Source: Pedobacter sandarakinus
GTDB lineage: Bacteria; Bacteroidota; Bacteroidia; Sphingobacteriales; Sphingobacteriaceae
Reading direction: 5' to 3'
Assembly (NCBI RefSeq): GCF_026240095.1
Contig: NZ_JAPIVG010000003.1
Span: 310,001-374,000, forward strand
DNA: 64,000 nucleotides
Shown here in pieces: positions 1 to 9,524 of this stretch. The first letter of the stretch is position 1; the number at the start of each line of letters is the position of its first letter. The position numbers were made by a program, and so were the translations under genes. Under the pieces are notes generated by a model that saw nothing but the letters and a program-made list of their open reading frames with translations, was not told the origin of the DNA and searched no databases.

Positions 1-1578
1 ATGTAACAAATCATCCCTACGAGTGCTTGATGCGGTAATATCAATGGCAGGGAAAATGCGTTTGTTTGATAATTTACGATCCAGTTGTAACTCCATGTTA
101 CCTGTTCCTTTAAATTCTTCAAAAATTACCTCATCCATTTTAGAGCCTGTATCTGTTAATGCCGTGGCCAAAATGGTAAGTGACCCCCCGTTTTCAATGT
201 TACGGGCAGCACCAAAGAAACGTTTTGGTTTGTGTAGGGCGTTGGCATCAACACCACCAGATAAAATTTTACCAGAAGCAGGTGCGGTAGTATTGTAGGC
301 TCTTGCTAAACGGGTGATAGAATCTAAAAGAATAACTACATCATGTCCACTTTCTACCAATCGTTTAGATTTTTCTAGAACAATATTGGCAATTTTTACA
401 TGGCGTTCGGCAGGTTCATCGAAAGTAGAAGCAATAACCTCTGCTCGTACACTTCTAGCCATATCAGTAACCTCCTCCGGACGTTCATCAATTAACAGGA
501 TAATTAGGTATACCTCCGGATGATTTTTAGCAATAGCATTTGCTACTTCTTTTAGAAGATTGGTTTTACCGGTTTTTGGTTGTGCAACAATTAAACCACG
601 TTGTCCTTTACCAATTGGTGTAAACAAATCCATTATCCGAGTAGAATAGTTATTCGTATCGGTAAATAAATTTAGTCTTTCAGTCGGAAAAAGCGGTGTC
701 AAATAATCAAAAGGAACGCGGTCACGAACTTCGGCAGGAATTCTGCCGTTAATGGTTTCTACCCTAACAAGAGGAAAATACTTCTCGCCTTCTTTCGGCG
801 GGCGGATACTTCCTTTTACTGTATCGCCGGTTTTTAAGCCAAAAAGCTTAATCTGCGATTGCGATACGTAAATATCATCGGGTGAGGTAAGGTAATTATA
901 ATCTGCAGAGCGCAAGAAACCATAGCCATCAGGCATAATTTCTAACACACCTTCATTAGTGATTACATTATCGAAATCTAAATTGGAATAACTGTTTTCG
1001 TTTTTGTGGTGGTTGCCACCGCCTGGTTGTTTCTGCTGGCGATTTTCATCGCGTTGCGTTTTCTCTTGTTTTTCTTTAGGCTCCGGGCGTTGTTTTGGTG
1101 CCGGGGGCAAAACCTCTGCAGATTCTTCGATCAACGCTGAAATAGGTTTTACGCTCTCTTCGCCGTCGAAAATTCGATCGGGTTGTTTTTCAGACTGCTG
1201 TTGATGCTGCGGTTCATCGAAAAGGGTAACAGAATCTTTTTTTCGCTCTATCGGTGCTTTCGAATCATCTTTGCTTAATCGGGCTCGTTTCTTTACCGGC
1301 TTTTCGGCAACACTTGTAGCTGTTGCAGCTGCGGTTGCTTTTGGTGCTTTTTCGGCTTTTGATGCTTTACTCTTTGCTGCCGGAGCTGTTGCAACAGGTT
1401 CAGCTTCAGCATATGGGTCTGCTACGCTTTTAGCAGCACTTATAATTTCTTGCTGGTGCAGTAATACTTCAACAAGGTCTATTTTTCTCAGGGATTCGGC
1501 ACCTTCAATGCCATAGGATTTTGCAAGCTCACGTAATTCTGGAGTAAGCTTATCATTTAATTCTGTTTTGCTAAACAT
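1..1578 (-). CDS. rho: Transcription termination factor Rho (C-terminus cut off by window edge)
   Basis: Hexameric RNA-dependent ATPase that ends transcription. Read leftwards from ATG at 1576-1578, the frame stays open for 526 codons to base 1. Residues 1-45 are a SAP-like N-terminal domain. About 150 residues of Ala/Lys/Glu/Gln-rich low-complexity sequence follow, then a cold-shock-like RNA-binding domain ([15 protein letters not shown]) and the RecA-type ATPase with Walker A (QPKTGKT), Walker B ([16 protein letters not shown]) and the Q-loop region (SGGVDANAL). Rho proteins of Bacteroidota usually carry such an insert. The family is clear; only the C-terminal end is missing. The gene runs divergently from pyrF. 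Confidence 0.97.
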   Translation of the reverse strand, partial: MFSKTELNDKLTPELRELAKSYGIEGAESLRKIDLVEVLLHQQEIISAAKSVADPYAEAEPVATAPAAKSKASKAEKAPKATAAATATSVAEKPVKKRARLSKDDSKAPIERKKDSVTLFDEPQHQQQSEKQPDRIFDGEESVKPISALIEESAEVLPPAPKQRPEPKEKQEKTQRDENRQQKQPGGGNHHKNENSYSNLDFDNVITNEGVLEIMPDGYGFLRSADYNYLTSPDDIYVSQSQIKLFGLKTGDTVKGSIRPPKEGEKYFPLVRVETINGRIPAEVRDRVPFDYLTPLFPTERLNLFTDTNNYSTRIMDLFTPIGKGQRGLIVAQPKTGKTNLLKEVANAIAKNHPEVYLIILLIDERPEEVTDMARSVRAEVIASTFDEPAERHVKIANIVLEKSKRLVESGHDVVILLDSITRLARAYNTTAPASGKILSGGVDANALHKPKRFFGAARNIENGGSLTILATALTDTGSKMDEVIFEEFKGTGNMELQLDRKLSNKRIFPAIDITASSTRRDDLLH

Positions 1579-1997
1579 TCTAAATATATATGTTTCAAGA
1601 AATTTTTCATTGTTTATAACGGAAGTTTCCTGTTATAAATCTGCATCGGCCTATTTATTTGTGTAAGCACAAGCCTTGCTTTATTTTTTGTGTATAAATT
1701 CTTTGGGCTATAAAACCAAATGAGTTAATAACTAGATACGCTCAAAATATTTCATAATTGTTTACATGCCGAACAAGAACGATAAATCGCTTTCAAAAAA
1801 AGTAAAAAAAACAAGTCTTGATTAATTTTTCTGGGATATTCAGATAAACGGTTGAGAAATTATGTTGCAATTGTATGTATTTGAAACGTAATCCGCAAGA
1901 AAAAGTTTAAAATGTTTATAAAAATATTTTTAATGGGGATATTTTAATCGTGCTAAAACATTTAAAATCTTCATATTTGCAGCAAATAAGGCTATTT
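1579..1997. other. Divergent intergenic region between rho and pyrF
   Basis: This AT-rich spacer of 419 bases must hold the promoters of two divergent genes. I see the rho leader hairpin at 1614-1638 but no convincing TTG/TAnnTTTG pair on either strand. No ORF with coding character is visible here. Confidence 0.6.
1614..1638 (-). promoter_or_regulatory. Hairpin in the rho leader
   Basis: TTATAAC (1614-1620) and GTTATAA (1632-1638) form a 7-bp perfect inverted repeat. G-T and G-C pairs extend it inward. It lies about 36 bases upstream of the rho start codon, inside the presumed 5' untranslated region. It could take part in rho autoregulation or simply be a leader structure; the role is inference. 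Confidence 0.4.
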
Positions 1998-2828
1998 ATG
2001 ACTAAGCAGCAACTTTTCGAGCATATCCAAAGAAAACGTTCATTTTTGTGCGTAGGATTGGATTCCTCGCTAGATAAAATCCCGCCACATCTACTAAAAT
2101 ACAAAAATCCGATTCTGGAATTCAATAAACAGATCATTGATGCCACGAAGGATCTTTGTGTGGCATATAAGCCGAATACTGCTTTTTATGAATGTTATGG
2201 CGCAAAAGGTTGGGAAACCCTGGTTGAAACCTGCAACTACATCCCCTCGGATATTTTCTCCATTGCAGATGCCAAGCGTGGTGATATTGGCAATACCTCT
2301 ACCATGTACGCAGAAACTTTTTTCAATACAGAATCTTCAGGCATGAGTTTCGACGCTGTAACGGTAGCGCCTTATATGGGCAGCGATTCGGTAACACCAT
2401 TTTTAAATTATAAAAATAAATGGGTTATTCTGCTGGCTTTAACCTCAAACCTTGGCCATGCCGATTTTCAATTACAACCGGCGGGAGATGAGCAACTCTT
2501 TGAAAAAGTTTTGCGCATTAGTCAACAATGGGCAACCGCAGAGCAGATGATGTATGTGGTTGGTGCAACCAGGGGGGCAGCATTTGCCGATGTAAGAAAG
2601 CTGGCGCCAAACCATTTTCTGTTAGTGCCAGGAGTGGGTGCACAGGGTGGCGATTTACAAGAGGTTTGTAAATATGGCTTGAACGCTCAATGTGGCTTGT
2701 TAATTAACTCTTCGAGAGGAATAATATATGCGAGTAATGGGGAAGATTTTGCAGAAAAGGCTAGGGAAGAAGCATTAAAACTGCAACAGCAGATGGAGCA
2801 AATTTTAAAAAATGCATCGCTTTTATAG
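1998..2828 (+). CDS. pyrF: Orotidine 5'-phosphate decarboxylase (type 2)
   Basis: Decarboxylates OMP to UMP, the last step of de novo pyrimidine synthesis in the cytoplasm. The 276-residue protein has the catalytic Lys/Asp motif ([12 protein letters not shown]) and the substrate-loop motif [11 protein letters not shown] seen in the longer type 2 OMP decarboxylases. The C-terminal GVGAQGGD and NSSRGIIYA stretches fit the phosphate-binding end of the barrel. I chose ATG 1998 ([10 protein letters not shown]) because it gives the normal family length. An upstream in-frame start at 1950 would add 16 residues with no family support. Confidence 0.95.
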   Translation: MTKQQLFEHIQRKRSFLCVGLDSSLDKIPPHLLKYKNPILEFNKQIIDATKDLCVAYKPNTAFYECYGAKGWETLVETCNYIPSDIFSIADAKRGDIGNTSTMYAETFFNTESSGMSFDAVTVAPYMGSDSVTPFLNYKNKWVILLALTSNLGHADFQLQPAGDEQLFEKVLRISQQWATAEQMMYVVGATRGAAFADVRKLAPNHFLLVPGVGAQGGDLQEVCKYGLNAQCGLLINSSRGIIYASNGEDFAEKAREEALKLQQQMEQILKNASLL

Positions 2829-2876
2829 TATGAAGCAAATTATTAAGGTTATTTCCATTTTTTGTAATTAAAGCTA

Positions 2877-3800
2877 ATGCCCGGCAGCGCAATGAAATCC
2901 AAAATCGATTTAAAACTTATATTCGCATTAATTGGCGTAGCGTTAATTTGGGGTACAACGTATTTGGGTATTCGGGTTGCGGTGAAAAGCATTCCGGCTT
3001 GGTATGTAACGGCAATACGCCAAAGCATCGCATCTCTTATCATCTTGCTCATCCTCATCAAACAAAATGAATTAAAATGGATTGGCTGGTTGAACTTAAG
3101 AAGACAGCTCTTGCTTTCTATTTTGATGGTGGTAATCGCTAATGGCATGACCACTGTGGCGGAGAAAACCATCCCAAGCGGGCTTACTTCGCTAATAAAT
3201 GCTACCTCTCCACTATTGGTGTTTATAGGTTGCGTTTTTCTTGGTATTCAAAAGGCAAGTTTAAAAGGCTTTATTGGGGTATTTATTGGGTTTTTAGGGA
3301 TTGTTTTTATTTTTAGGGATGGGATCGGTGATTTACTTGATCCCGATTACCGGAATGGAATATTATCATTAGTTATCGCCGTATCTGGATGGACGATTGG
3401 TACCATATATTCTAAAAAACATAGCGGCAAGCCGCAATACATTTTCCTAAATCTGTTTTATCAATTTATATTTTCTGCTGTAGTACAGTTGGGTTTGGCA
3501 CTAATTTTCTCTGGCCGGGCAGATGTAAGCGCTTGGGAAACAGAAAGTTTGTTTGCTGCCGTCTATCTGGCAGTTTTCGGATCCGTTCTGGGCTATTTCT
3601 GCTATCATTATGCACTAAAAAAAGTGTCGGCCTCTGAGGTTTCTATTTTAACATACTTCAACACTATAATAGCTATATTTTTAGGCTGGCTGATTTTAAA
3701 CGAAACCGTAAATTCTGATCTCATCATAGCAACCTGTTTAATTATTGCAGGTGTCTTCATCACCAATTACAAAAAGAAAACGCCTGTAAAAGCCATTTGA
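2877..3800 (+). CDS. EamA/DMT-family transporter
   Basis: An inner-membrane permease of the drug/metabolite transporter superfamily, about 307 residues with ten predicted membrane segments. It is built as two EamA repeats, each about 140 residues long. Typical family features are the first-helix pattern ALIWGTTYLGIRVAVKSI and the second-repeat end ILTYFNTIIAIFLGWLILNE. The substrate cannot be told from sequence. Start is ATG 2877 or ATG 2892 (MKSKIDLK); the latter removes five residues. It follows pyrF by 48 bases and may share its transcript. Confidence 0.9.
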   Translation: MPGSAMKSKIDLKLIFALIGVALIWGTTYLGIRVAVKSIPAWYVTAIRQSIASLIILLILIKQNELKWIGWLNLRRQLLLSILMVVIANGMTTVAEKTIPSGLTSLINATSPLLVFIGCVFLGIQKASLKGFIGVFIGFLGIVFIFRDGIGDLLDPDYRNGILSLVIAVSGWTIGTIYSKKHSGKPQYIFLNLFYQFIFSAVVQLGLALIFSGRADVSAWETESLFAAVYLAVFGSVLGYFCYHYALKKVSASEVSILTYFNTIIAIFLGWLILNETVNSDLIIATCLIIAGVFITNYKKKTPVKAI

Positions 3801-3864
3801 AGCCAGAACATAAAATAGGTTGGTGAACATTAAAACCTAAAGGAATAATTTCCTATCTTCAAGA

Positions 3865-5148
3865 ATGAATTTTCCGGAAGATTTTCTTCATTATGTTTGG
3901 CAGTTCCGTTCTTTCTCCCATACAAATCTGAAAACATCAGATGGAGAGGACCTGAGAATTATTCATCAAGGGATGCTAAATAAGAACGCAGGGCCAGATT
4001 TTGCCAATGCAAAGATGCAAATTGGCGAAACTTTATGGGCTGGGAATGTAGAAATCCACATCAGATCATCTGATTGGTTAAAGCATCAGCACCAGAATGA
4101 TCTGAATTACGAAAATGTTATTTTGCATGTGGTTTTTGAAGACGATGCCAAAATTACACGGATAGATGGATCTTCGATGCCCACTTTGGTACTAAAGCAA
4201 AGAATAGCATCCGAACTCATTGATAAATATGCCAATTTGTTTCTTACGCTTACAGATTTTCCTTGTATGGAGCAAATTAAAACCGTAGATCAATTTGTTG
4301 TCGATACATTTATCTCAAGGGTTTTGGTTGAGCGTTTTGAGCAAAAAACCAATACTGTTTTAGAAACGTTAAATGCTTTAAACGGCAATTGGGATGAAAC
4401 CTTCTATCGTTTTATAGCAAAGAACTTTGGCTTTAAGGTTAATGCGCTTCCTTTTGAAATGCTGGCAGAAGCGATCCCACAGCAAATATTTGCTAAACAT
4501 AAAGATAACGCCTTTCAAATAGAAGCATTAGTTTTTGGAGCATCTGGATTACTGAGCGGTTCTGTTACATCTCCATATCCGAAAAAACTCAAAGCAGAGT
4601 TCGAGTTTTTACAGAAAAAATATGGCATTAAACCTATACAGCCCCAGCTTTGGAAATTTATGAGAATGCGGCCGCAAAATTTCCCAACCATCCGTTTAGC
4701 TCAATTTGCAGCATTAATTATAAAGGCTAACCACCTATTTTCTAAAGTAATGGATATTAGAGATGTAACCCATTTGCGAAGTTTATTTGAGGAATTGCCT
4801 GTAAACGACTACTGGAAAAATCATTATCATTTTAAGAATAACACCACTTCAGTAGCAACACAAATAGGCAAAAAATCTATCGATAATCTTTTGCTAAATA
4901 CGGTAGCACTTTTTCTATTTGCCTATGGTAAACACTCAGCAAGCCCATTCTACATAAACAGGGCACTGAAGTTATTAGAAGGATTACCTGCAGAAGAAAA
5001 TGCCATCACCACGAAATTTGTACACGCAGGGTTGAAATTTGATAATGCGTTTAAATCGCAAGGTGTACTACAGTTGAAAACACAGTATTGCGATAAGAGA
5101 AAGTGCCTATCCTGTAGTATTGGCATCAAAATTCTAAAACAGGCTTAA
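3865..5148 (+). CDS. DUF2851 family protein
   Basis: A 427-residue protein of a family found mainly in Bacteroidota, function unknown. I recognise the N-terminal pattern (MNFPEDFLHYVWQFR, then GPDFANAKM and GNVEIHIRSSDW). The C-terminus has a small Cys cluster (CDKRKCLSC), suggesting a metal or Fe-S site, although that role is not established. No signal peptide or membrane segment is visible, so it is probably cytoplasmic. It lies 64 bases after the EamA gene on the same strand. Confidence 0.85.
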   Translation: MNFPEDFLHYVWQFRSFSHTNLKTSDGEDLRIIHQGMLNKNAGPDFANAKMQIGETLWAGNVEIHIRSSDWLKHQHQNDLNYENVILHVVFEDDAKITRIDGSSMPTLVLKQRIASELIDKYANLFLTLTDFPCMEQIKTVDQFVVDTFISRVLVERFEQKTNTVLETLNALNGNWDETFYRFIAKNFGFKVNALPFEMLAEAIPQQIFAKHKDNAFQIEALVFGASGLLSGSVTSPYPKKLKAEFEFLQKKYGIKPIQPQLWKFMRMRPQNFPTIRLAQFAALIIKANHLFSKVMDIRDVTHLRSLFEELPVNDYWKNHYHFKNNTTSVATQIGKKSIDNLLLNTVALFLFAYGKHSASPFYINRALKLLEGLPAEENAITTKFVHAGLKFDNAFKSQGVLQLKTQYCDKRKCLSCSIGIKILKQA

Positions 5149-5191
5149 AATGCTGTAAAACTTTTACTTATATTATTGGTTAATAGCTATT

Positions 5192-5407
5192 ATGGAATTT
5201 CCTCATGAATTAAAAGAATTGTACGCTGATAAAATTGTTGAAGTTAGGGGTAATGCCGATGCTTTAACCGTTATACTAAAATCAGGCGTAGATATTGGAA
5301 ACTTTATCGCTGATTTAAAGGCCAAATACGTTGGATTAGAAGAGCAACAAACATTATTTATTAAACATGAGCACATGCAGGATTTTGAGAAGCTGACCTT
5401 GTCTTAA
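5192..5407 (+). CDS. Small conserved-looking hypothetical protein (71 aa)
   Basis: I do not recognise a family. The 71 residues are acidic and soluble, with an alternating pattern that suggests a small alpha/beta fold and no membrane segment. It starts 43 bases after the DUF2851 gene on the same strand and does not overlap any other gene. It has a normal amino-acid composition, so it is probably real. Function unknown. Confidence 0.6.
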   Translation: MEFPHELKELYADKIVEVRGNADALTVILKSGVDIGNFIADLKAKYVGLEEQQTLFIKHEHMQDFEKLTLS

Positions 5408-5527
5408 TTCATGTAATTTTCATTTCTATTGTTGTTACTCGAAATTTATCTGTAAATTAGGGTGAGGAACGATTGGTTATTACGCTTCTTTATTTTTATC
5501 TGGGCAAAAATTTAAAATAAGCTTAAC

Positions 5528-5746
5528 ATGTTTCAAAGAATCATCACCTATTTCGAACAACAAAGTTTTGGAGTGTCGACTTACTTAGCCAACCGCTTAA
5601 ATATGAGTACCGCCAAGGTGCGTCTGTTTTTCATCTATTCATCTTTTCTGGCTGTGGGTTTCCCAATACTGTTTTATTTTTTGGCTGCTTTTGTGTTAGA
5701 TATTAGAACATACATGAAAAAAATGCGGTTGCGGATTTGGGAATAG
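5528..5746 (+). CDS. PspC-domain protein
   Basis: A 72-residue inner-membrane protein resembling the PspC domain. A short N-terminal helix with a GVSTYLANRLNMS stretch matches the usual GVCAGLAxYLGxD region. The VRLFFIYSS pattern and one or two hydrophobic helices (AVGFPILFYFLAAFVLDI) follow. PspC domains act in envelope stress or membrane association in other bacteria; the role here is inferred. It is a stand-alone small protein, as often found in Bacteroidota. Confidence 0.75.
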   Translation: MFQRIITYFEQQSFGVSTYLANRLNMSTAKVRLFFIYSSFLAVGFPILFYFLAAFVLDIRTYMKKMRLRIWE

Positions 5747-5776
5747 GTACACCCATTCTTAGTATCTTCAATTTAG

Positions 5777-6433
5777 CTAATCATCATCCCTTAAGATTTC
5801 TGCAATCTCATTAAAGCCTTTTTCTGCTGCCAAGTCTGCCGGACGCTTTCCGCCCTCCATGCGTAAAGAAACCTCTGCTCCGTGTTCTAACAATAAAATA
5901 ATTAATTCAATATTTCCGAGTTGTGCTGCCGTATGTAGCGGCGCCAAGCCTGCCTTCTGACAAACATTTGGATATGCCCCGGCTTCTAAAAGCATTTTCG
6001 TAATATTTAAGTTGTTCGCTGCAACCGCAGAATGAATGGGGAAAACGTTGAAACCATTTTTGGAAGCGAGATTTACATCAGCACCTTTCAGTACCAGGAA
6101 GCGAGCCAGGTCTTCATGCCCAAAATAACATGCTAGACCGAGCGGCGTAAAGCCATCGTCAGAAAATTCGTTAACGATTTCTGGCTGCTGAAAAATGATT
6201 AAGGTAGCGCTATCAAATTTACCAACTGCACAAGCTTCGAAAATGGTTAGGTCATCAGTAAACTCAGCAATAATTTCTGCTATTTCTGGTTTCTTATAGT
6301 AGCAAGCAAGCAATAATGGCGAAATGCGGTGCGATGTATTGGTGTTTGCCAAATTAGGTTGTTTAACCAAAAGGCTTTTTACTGCATCAGCATCATTTGC
6401 CTCGATGTGTTCTTCGAGTTGCGTTATACTCAT
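5777..6433 (-). CDS. Ankyrin-repeat protein (218 aa)
   Basis: A solenoid of about six ankyrin repeats. The clearest are GFTPLGLACYFGHEDLARFL, GFNVFPIHSAVAANNLNITK and AGLAPLHTAAQLGNIELI, each ending in a V/L-L-E-x-G-A type turn. There is no signal peptide, so it is expected to bind a protein partner in the cytoplasm. It is transcribed towards the PspC gene. A second, shorter ankyrin protein lies at 57910-58389. Partner and process are unknown. Confidence 0.9.
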   Translation of the reverse strand: MSITQLEEHIEANDADAVKSLLVKQPNLANTNTSHRISPLLLACYYKKPEIAEIIAEFTDDLTIFEACAVGKFDSATLIIFQQPEIVNEFSDDGFTPLGLACYFGHEDLARFLVLKGADVNLASKNGFNVFPIHSAVAANNLNITKMLLEAGAYPNVCQKAGLAPLHTAAQLGNIELIILLLEHGAEVSLRMEGGKRPADLAAEKGFNEIAEILRDDD

Positions 6434-6567
6434 ATTCGTTTGTTAGTCTATTTAATAATCGTTTTAAATTAACAAAAAATAAATATAGTGAGAAATAATA
6501 ACTAAAATTTGAGTGGTTGAAAAGGATGGTAAGCTCATTTTTGCCTGAAGAAAATTCATATCTTCAT

Positions 6568-6603
6568 AAAAAAATCCCGTCTAACCTCTCCAGGCTAGAC
6601 GGG
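6568..6603 (-). terminator. Orphan leftward intrinsic terminator
   Basis: CCCGTCTA (6576-6583) and TAGACGGG (6596-6603) form a GC-rich stem, with a CCT/AGG extension across the loop. On the minus strand the stem is followed by a run of seven Ts (6568-6574). No protein gene lies upstream on that strand before ftsK, which points the other way. It must therefore end either a small RNA or the leader of the ankyrin gene. Confidence 0.8.
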
Positions 6604-6802
6604 AAAAACCTAAAACAAAATCCGTTTCATTTGATAAAACGCTCAACGTGTGTGTTGTAAAATAATAGACAAGAATTTTTTCTAAAGGTTTAATCAGAAG
6701 CGATTATTTTATCGGCAGAAATGGAGCTTTCAAATTACGATGCGCATAAACAGGACGTTACCGTGGTGGTATACCTAATTTGTGAGTTAGCGAGAAGAGA
6801 AC

Positions 6803-6843
6803 GATAAAATTGTTCGCAAAAGCAACAATTTTATCTAAGTTTG
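6803..6843 (+). promoter_or_regulatory. Likely ftsK promoter with overlapping palindrome
   Basis: GATAAAATTGTT (6803-6814) and AACAATTTTATC (6824-6835) are a perfect 12-bp inverted repeat with a 9-base loop. The right arm abuts TAAGTTTG (6836-6843), a perfect match to the Bacteroidota -7 element TAnnTTTG. A TTG lies at 6810-6812 inside the left arm, 23 bases upstream. The palindrome occupies the promoter spacer, where an operator would be expected. No protein binding this sequence is known to me. Confidence 0.6.
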
Positions 6844-6868
6844 TTGTTAAATATTTATAAGAATAGAA

Positions 6869-9460
6869 ATGGCGGTAAGGGGAAACCAGTTTAAAACCAA
6901 TACATTTAGAGATAAGGGTACCGAGAATACATCGGGAAGGGCGTCATCTAGTCGCCAGCCTAAAGAAAAAAAAGAGTATTTGCCACAATTCGACTTGCAG
7001 GATGGTCGTGCTATAAAAATTGTAGGTTTATTTTTTGTAATCCTTTCCCTTTACTTCTTAATTGCATTTACATCTTATTTATTTACTTGGCAAGATGATC
7101 AGAGCTATGTGATAGATGCAAATGGTGGGTGGTCTAATTTATTTAAAACTGCCGATGAACTCAAAGATTCGGGTGTAACTATCCCGGTGGTACAAAACTG
7201 GTTAGGTAAATTTGGGGCATTATTATCTCATCAATTCATTTATGAGTGGTTTGGTATAGCATCTTTTTTATTCGTTTTAGCATTTTTTATTATTGGTTAC
7301 CGCCTTTTATTTAAGGTTAAAATTTTATCCATTTCAAAGACACTCGGTTACAGCTTCTTCTTTTTACTATTTATTTCGCTCACATTGGGTTTCGCTCATA
7401 GTTTTTGGGCGGAATCTCCCCATTACGTAGAGGGGGAATTTGGCTATTGGAGCAACAAGCTTTTAGCGGCACAGATTGGGGCTGCAGGTGTTGCCGGTTT
7501 AATTGCCTTTGCTGGCCTAACCATCCTAATTATTGCGTATAATATCGACTTCAAATTGCCCGAACGCAAGGCTAAAGAAGTTTATCTTGACAATGAAACA
7601 ACTGATTATGTAAATGAAGTGCGTGCACAGTTTGCTCATAAAGATGAAGTGGATGAGCCGTCAGAAGCGATCGAATTTCCGGTACGCGAAAAACCAGTAA
7701 CCGAACGCAAACAGCAAAACGTAGTACTTCAGCCAAATCGATTTGAAGCCACCAAGGAGCAGGAAGAAGATACGGCCTCGGTTATACTTTCGCCTTTGGC
7801 AACGAACTTGCCATTAGCCACTGCTGCTGCAACGGCTTTGCCATTAACTGTTGAACCAGCGGTGCCAGAAGAAAAAGAACCAACATTCACTATAGAAAAA
7901 ACAGAAGAAGAAAAGAAATCTGAAGATTTAGTTGAGCAATTTGGTAATTATGATGAGAAGTTAGATTTGTCTGGCTACCGATACCCAACGGTTGATCTAC
8001 TTGAGAATTACGGTACCAATAAAATCTCGGTTAATGCAGAGGAATTGGAGGCCAACAAAAATAAAATTGTTGAAACCCTCAATCACTACAATATCGAGAT
8101 TGATAAAATTAAAGCGACTATTGGTCCCACGGTTACACTTTACGAAATTATCCCGGCACCAGGCGTGCGCATTTCAAAAATTAAAAACCTCGAAGATGAC
8201 ATCGCACTTTCACTAGCGGCCCTGGGAATCCGGATTATTGCACCTATGCCTGGAAAAGGAACTATTGGTATCGAAGTACCTAACCAACATCCGGAAATGG
8301 TGCCCATGCGGAGCATTTTAAACACGGAAAAATGGACCCAAAATGCAATGGATTTGCCTATTGCCTTGGGGAAAACCATAAGCAACGAGGTTTTCATTGC
8401 CGATTTAGCCAAAATGCCTCACTTACTGGTAGCTGGGGCTACAGGGCAAGGAAAATCGGTGGGTATCAATGCGATATTAGTATCGCTACTTTTCAAAAAA
8501 CATCCCGCACAATTAAAATTTGTGTTGGTAGATCCAAAAAAAGTAGAATTAACCCTATTCAATCGAATAGAACGCCACTTCCTGGCGAAATTGCCTGGAG
8601 AGGCCGATGCCATTATAACCGATACCAAAAAAGTGGTGAACACTTTAAATTCTTTATGTATTGAAATGGATCAACGCTATGATTTATTAAAAGATGCTCA
8701 GGTAAGGAATTTAAAAGAATACAACGATAAATTTATAAAGCGCAAGCTAAATCCAAATAACGGACATCGGTTCCTGCCCTTTATTGTATTAGTGGTAGAT
8801 GAGTTTGCCGATTTGATGATGACAGCAGGAAAGGAAGTGGAAGCACCAATTGCCCGTTTAGCTCAATTGGCACGTGCCATTGGTATTCACCTGGTGTTGG
8901 CTACGCAGCGTCCATCAGTAAATATTATTACCGGTACAATCAAAGCAAATTTTCCAGCCAGGCTAGCATTTAGGGTGTTGTCTAAAATTGATTCGAGAAC
9001 GATTCTGGATAGTGGCGGGGCAGACCAATTAATTGGTAGGGGAGACATGTTGTTATCAACAGGTAGCGACTTAATCAGGCTACAGTGTGCTTTTGTTGAT
9101 ACACCTGAAGTCGATCGCATTTCAGAATTTATTGGCAACCAACGCGGCTATGCGGATGCCTATCAGTTACCAGAATATATTGATGAAGCAGGGGAAGGAA
9201 GTAAAGCAGATTTTGATCCGAATGAACGCGACAAGTTTTTCGAAGATGCAGCCAGGCTTATTGTAATGCATCAACAGGGTTCTACATCGCTTATCCAGCG
9301 TAAATTAAAATTGGGATATAACCGTGCAGGAAGAATCATCGACCAGTTAGAGGCTGCAGGGATTGTTGGCCCATTCGAAGGTAGCAAAGCAAGAGAAGTT
9401 TTGTATCCGGATGAGTACTCTTTGGAACAATTCTTGAATAACATGGATGACAAGGGCTAA
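6869..9460 (+). CDS. ftsK: DNA translocase FtsK/SpoIIIE
   Basis: A septum-located motor that pumps chromosome ends during division. It has 863 residues. Four membrane helices lie in roughly residues 48-230, followed by an acidic linker to about residue 390. The ATPase motor has Walker A GATGQGKS near residue 525 and Walker B FIVLVVDEFADLMM. The C-terminal winged-helix gamma domain (about 795-863, RKLKLGYNRAGRIIDQLE) reads the DNA polarity sequences. The linker is much shorter than in E. coli, as is usual outside proteobacteria. Start is ATG 6869. A LolA-like gene follows 64 bases later. Confidence 0.96.
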   Translation: MAVRGNQFKTNTFRDKGTENTSGRASSSRQPKEKKEYLPQFDLQDGRAIKIVGLFFVILSLYFLIAFTSYLFTWQDDQSYVIDANGGWSNLFKTADELKDSGVTIPVVQNWLGKFGALLSHQFIYEWFGIASFLFVLAFFIIGYRLLFKVKILSISKTLGYSFFFLLFISLTLGFAHSFWAESPHYVEGEFGYWSNKLLAAQIGAAGVAGLIAFAGLTILIIAYNIDFKLPERKAKEVYLDNETTDYVNEVRAQFAHKDEVDEPSEAIEFPVREKPVTERKQQNVVLQPNRFEATKEQEEDTASVILSPLATNLPLATAAATALPLTVEPAVPEEKEPTFTIEKTEEEKKSEDLVEQFGNYDEKLDLSGYRYPTVDLLENYGTNKISVNAEELEANKNKIVETLNHYNIEIDKIKATIGPTVTLYEIIPAPGVRISKIKNLEDDIALSLAALGIRIIAPMPGKGTIGIEVPNQHPEMVPMRSILNTEKWTQNAMDLPIALGKTISNEVFIADLAKMPHLLVAGATGQGKSVGINAILVSLLFKKHPAQLKFVLVDPKKVELTLFNRIERHFLAKLPGEADAIITDTKKVVNTLNSLCIEMDQRYDLLKDAQVRNLKEYNDKFIKRKLNPNNGHRFLPFIVLVVDEFADLMMTAGKEVEAPIARLAQLARAIGIHLVLATQRPSVNIITGTIKANFPARLAFRVLSKIDSRTILDSGGADQLIGRGDMLLSTGSDLIRLQCAFVDTPEVDRISEFIGNQRGYADAYQLPEYIDEAGEGSKADFDPNERDKFFEDAARLIVMHQQGSTSLIQRKLKLGYNRAGRIIDQLEAAGIVGPFEGSKAREVLYPDEYSLEQFLNNMDDKG

Positions 9461-9524
9461 TTTTAAACCTTTTTGGTTATTACGGCTCTAAAGTTCGTTT
9501 AGACTATAAAATTTAAAACACAAG

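Larger units (their letters stand above)
6434..6868. other. Long intergenic region upstream of ftsK
   Basis: 435 bases without a substantial gene. It contains a strong leftward intrinsic terminator (6568-6603). A six-codon reading frame on the minus strand (MKRILF, 6610-6630) lies immediately before that terminator. A perfect 12-bp inverted repeat (6803-6835) overlaps a TAAGTTTG promoter element ahead of ftsK. The remaining sequence shows no coding pattern. Confidence 0.7.

Noticed and set aside
8332-8664. 110-codon rightward ORF within ftsK
   Set aside because: Out-of-frame shadow of the ATPase domain of ftsK.
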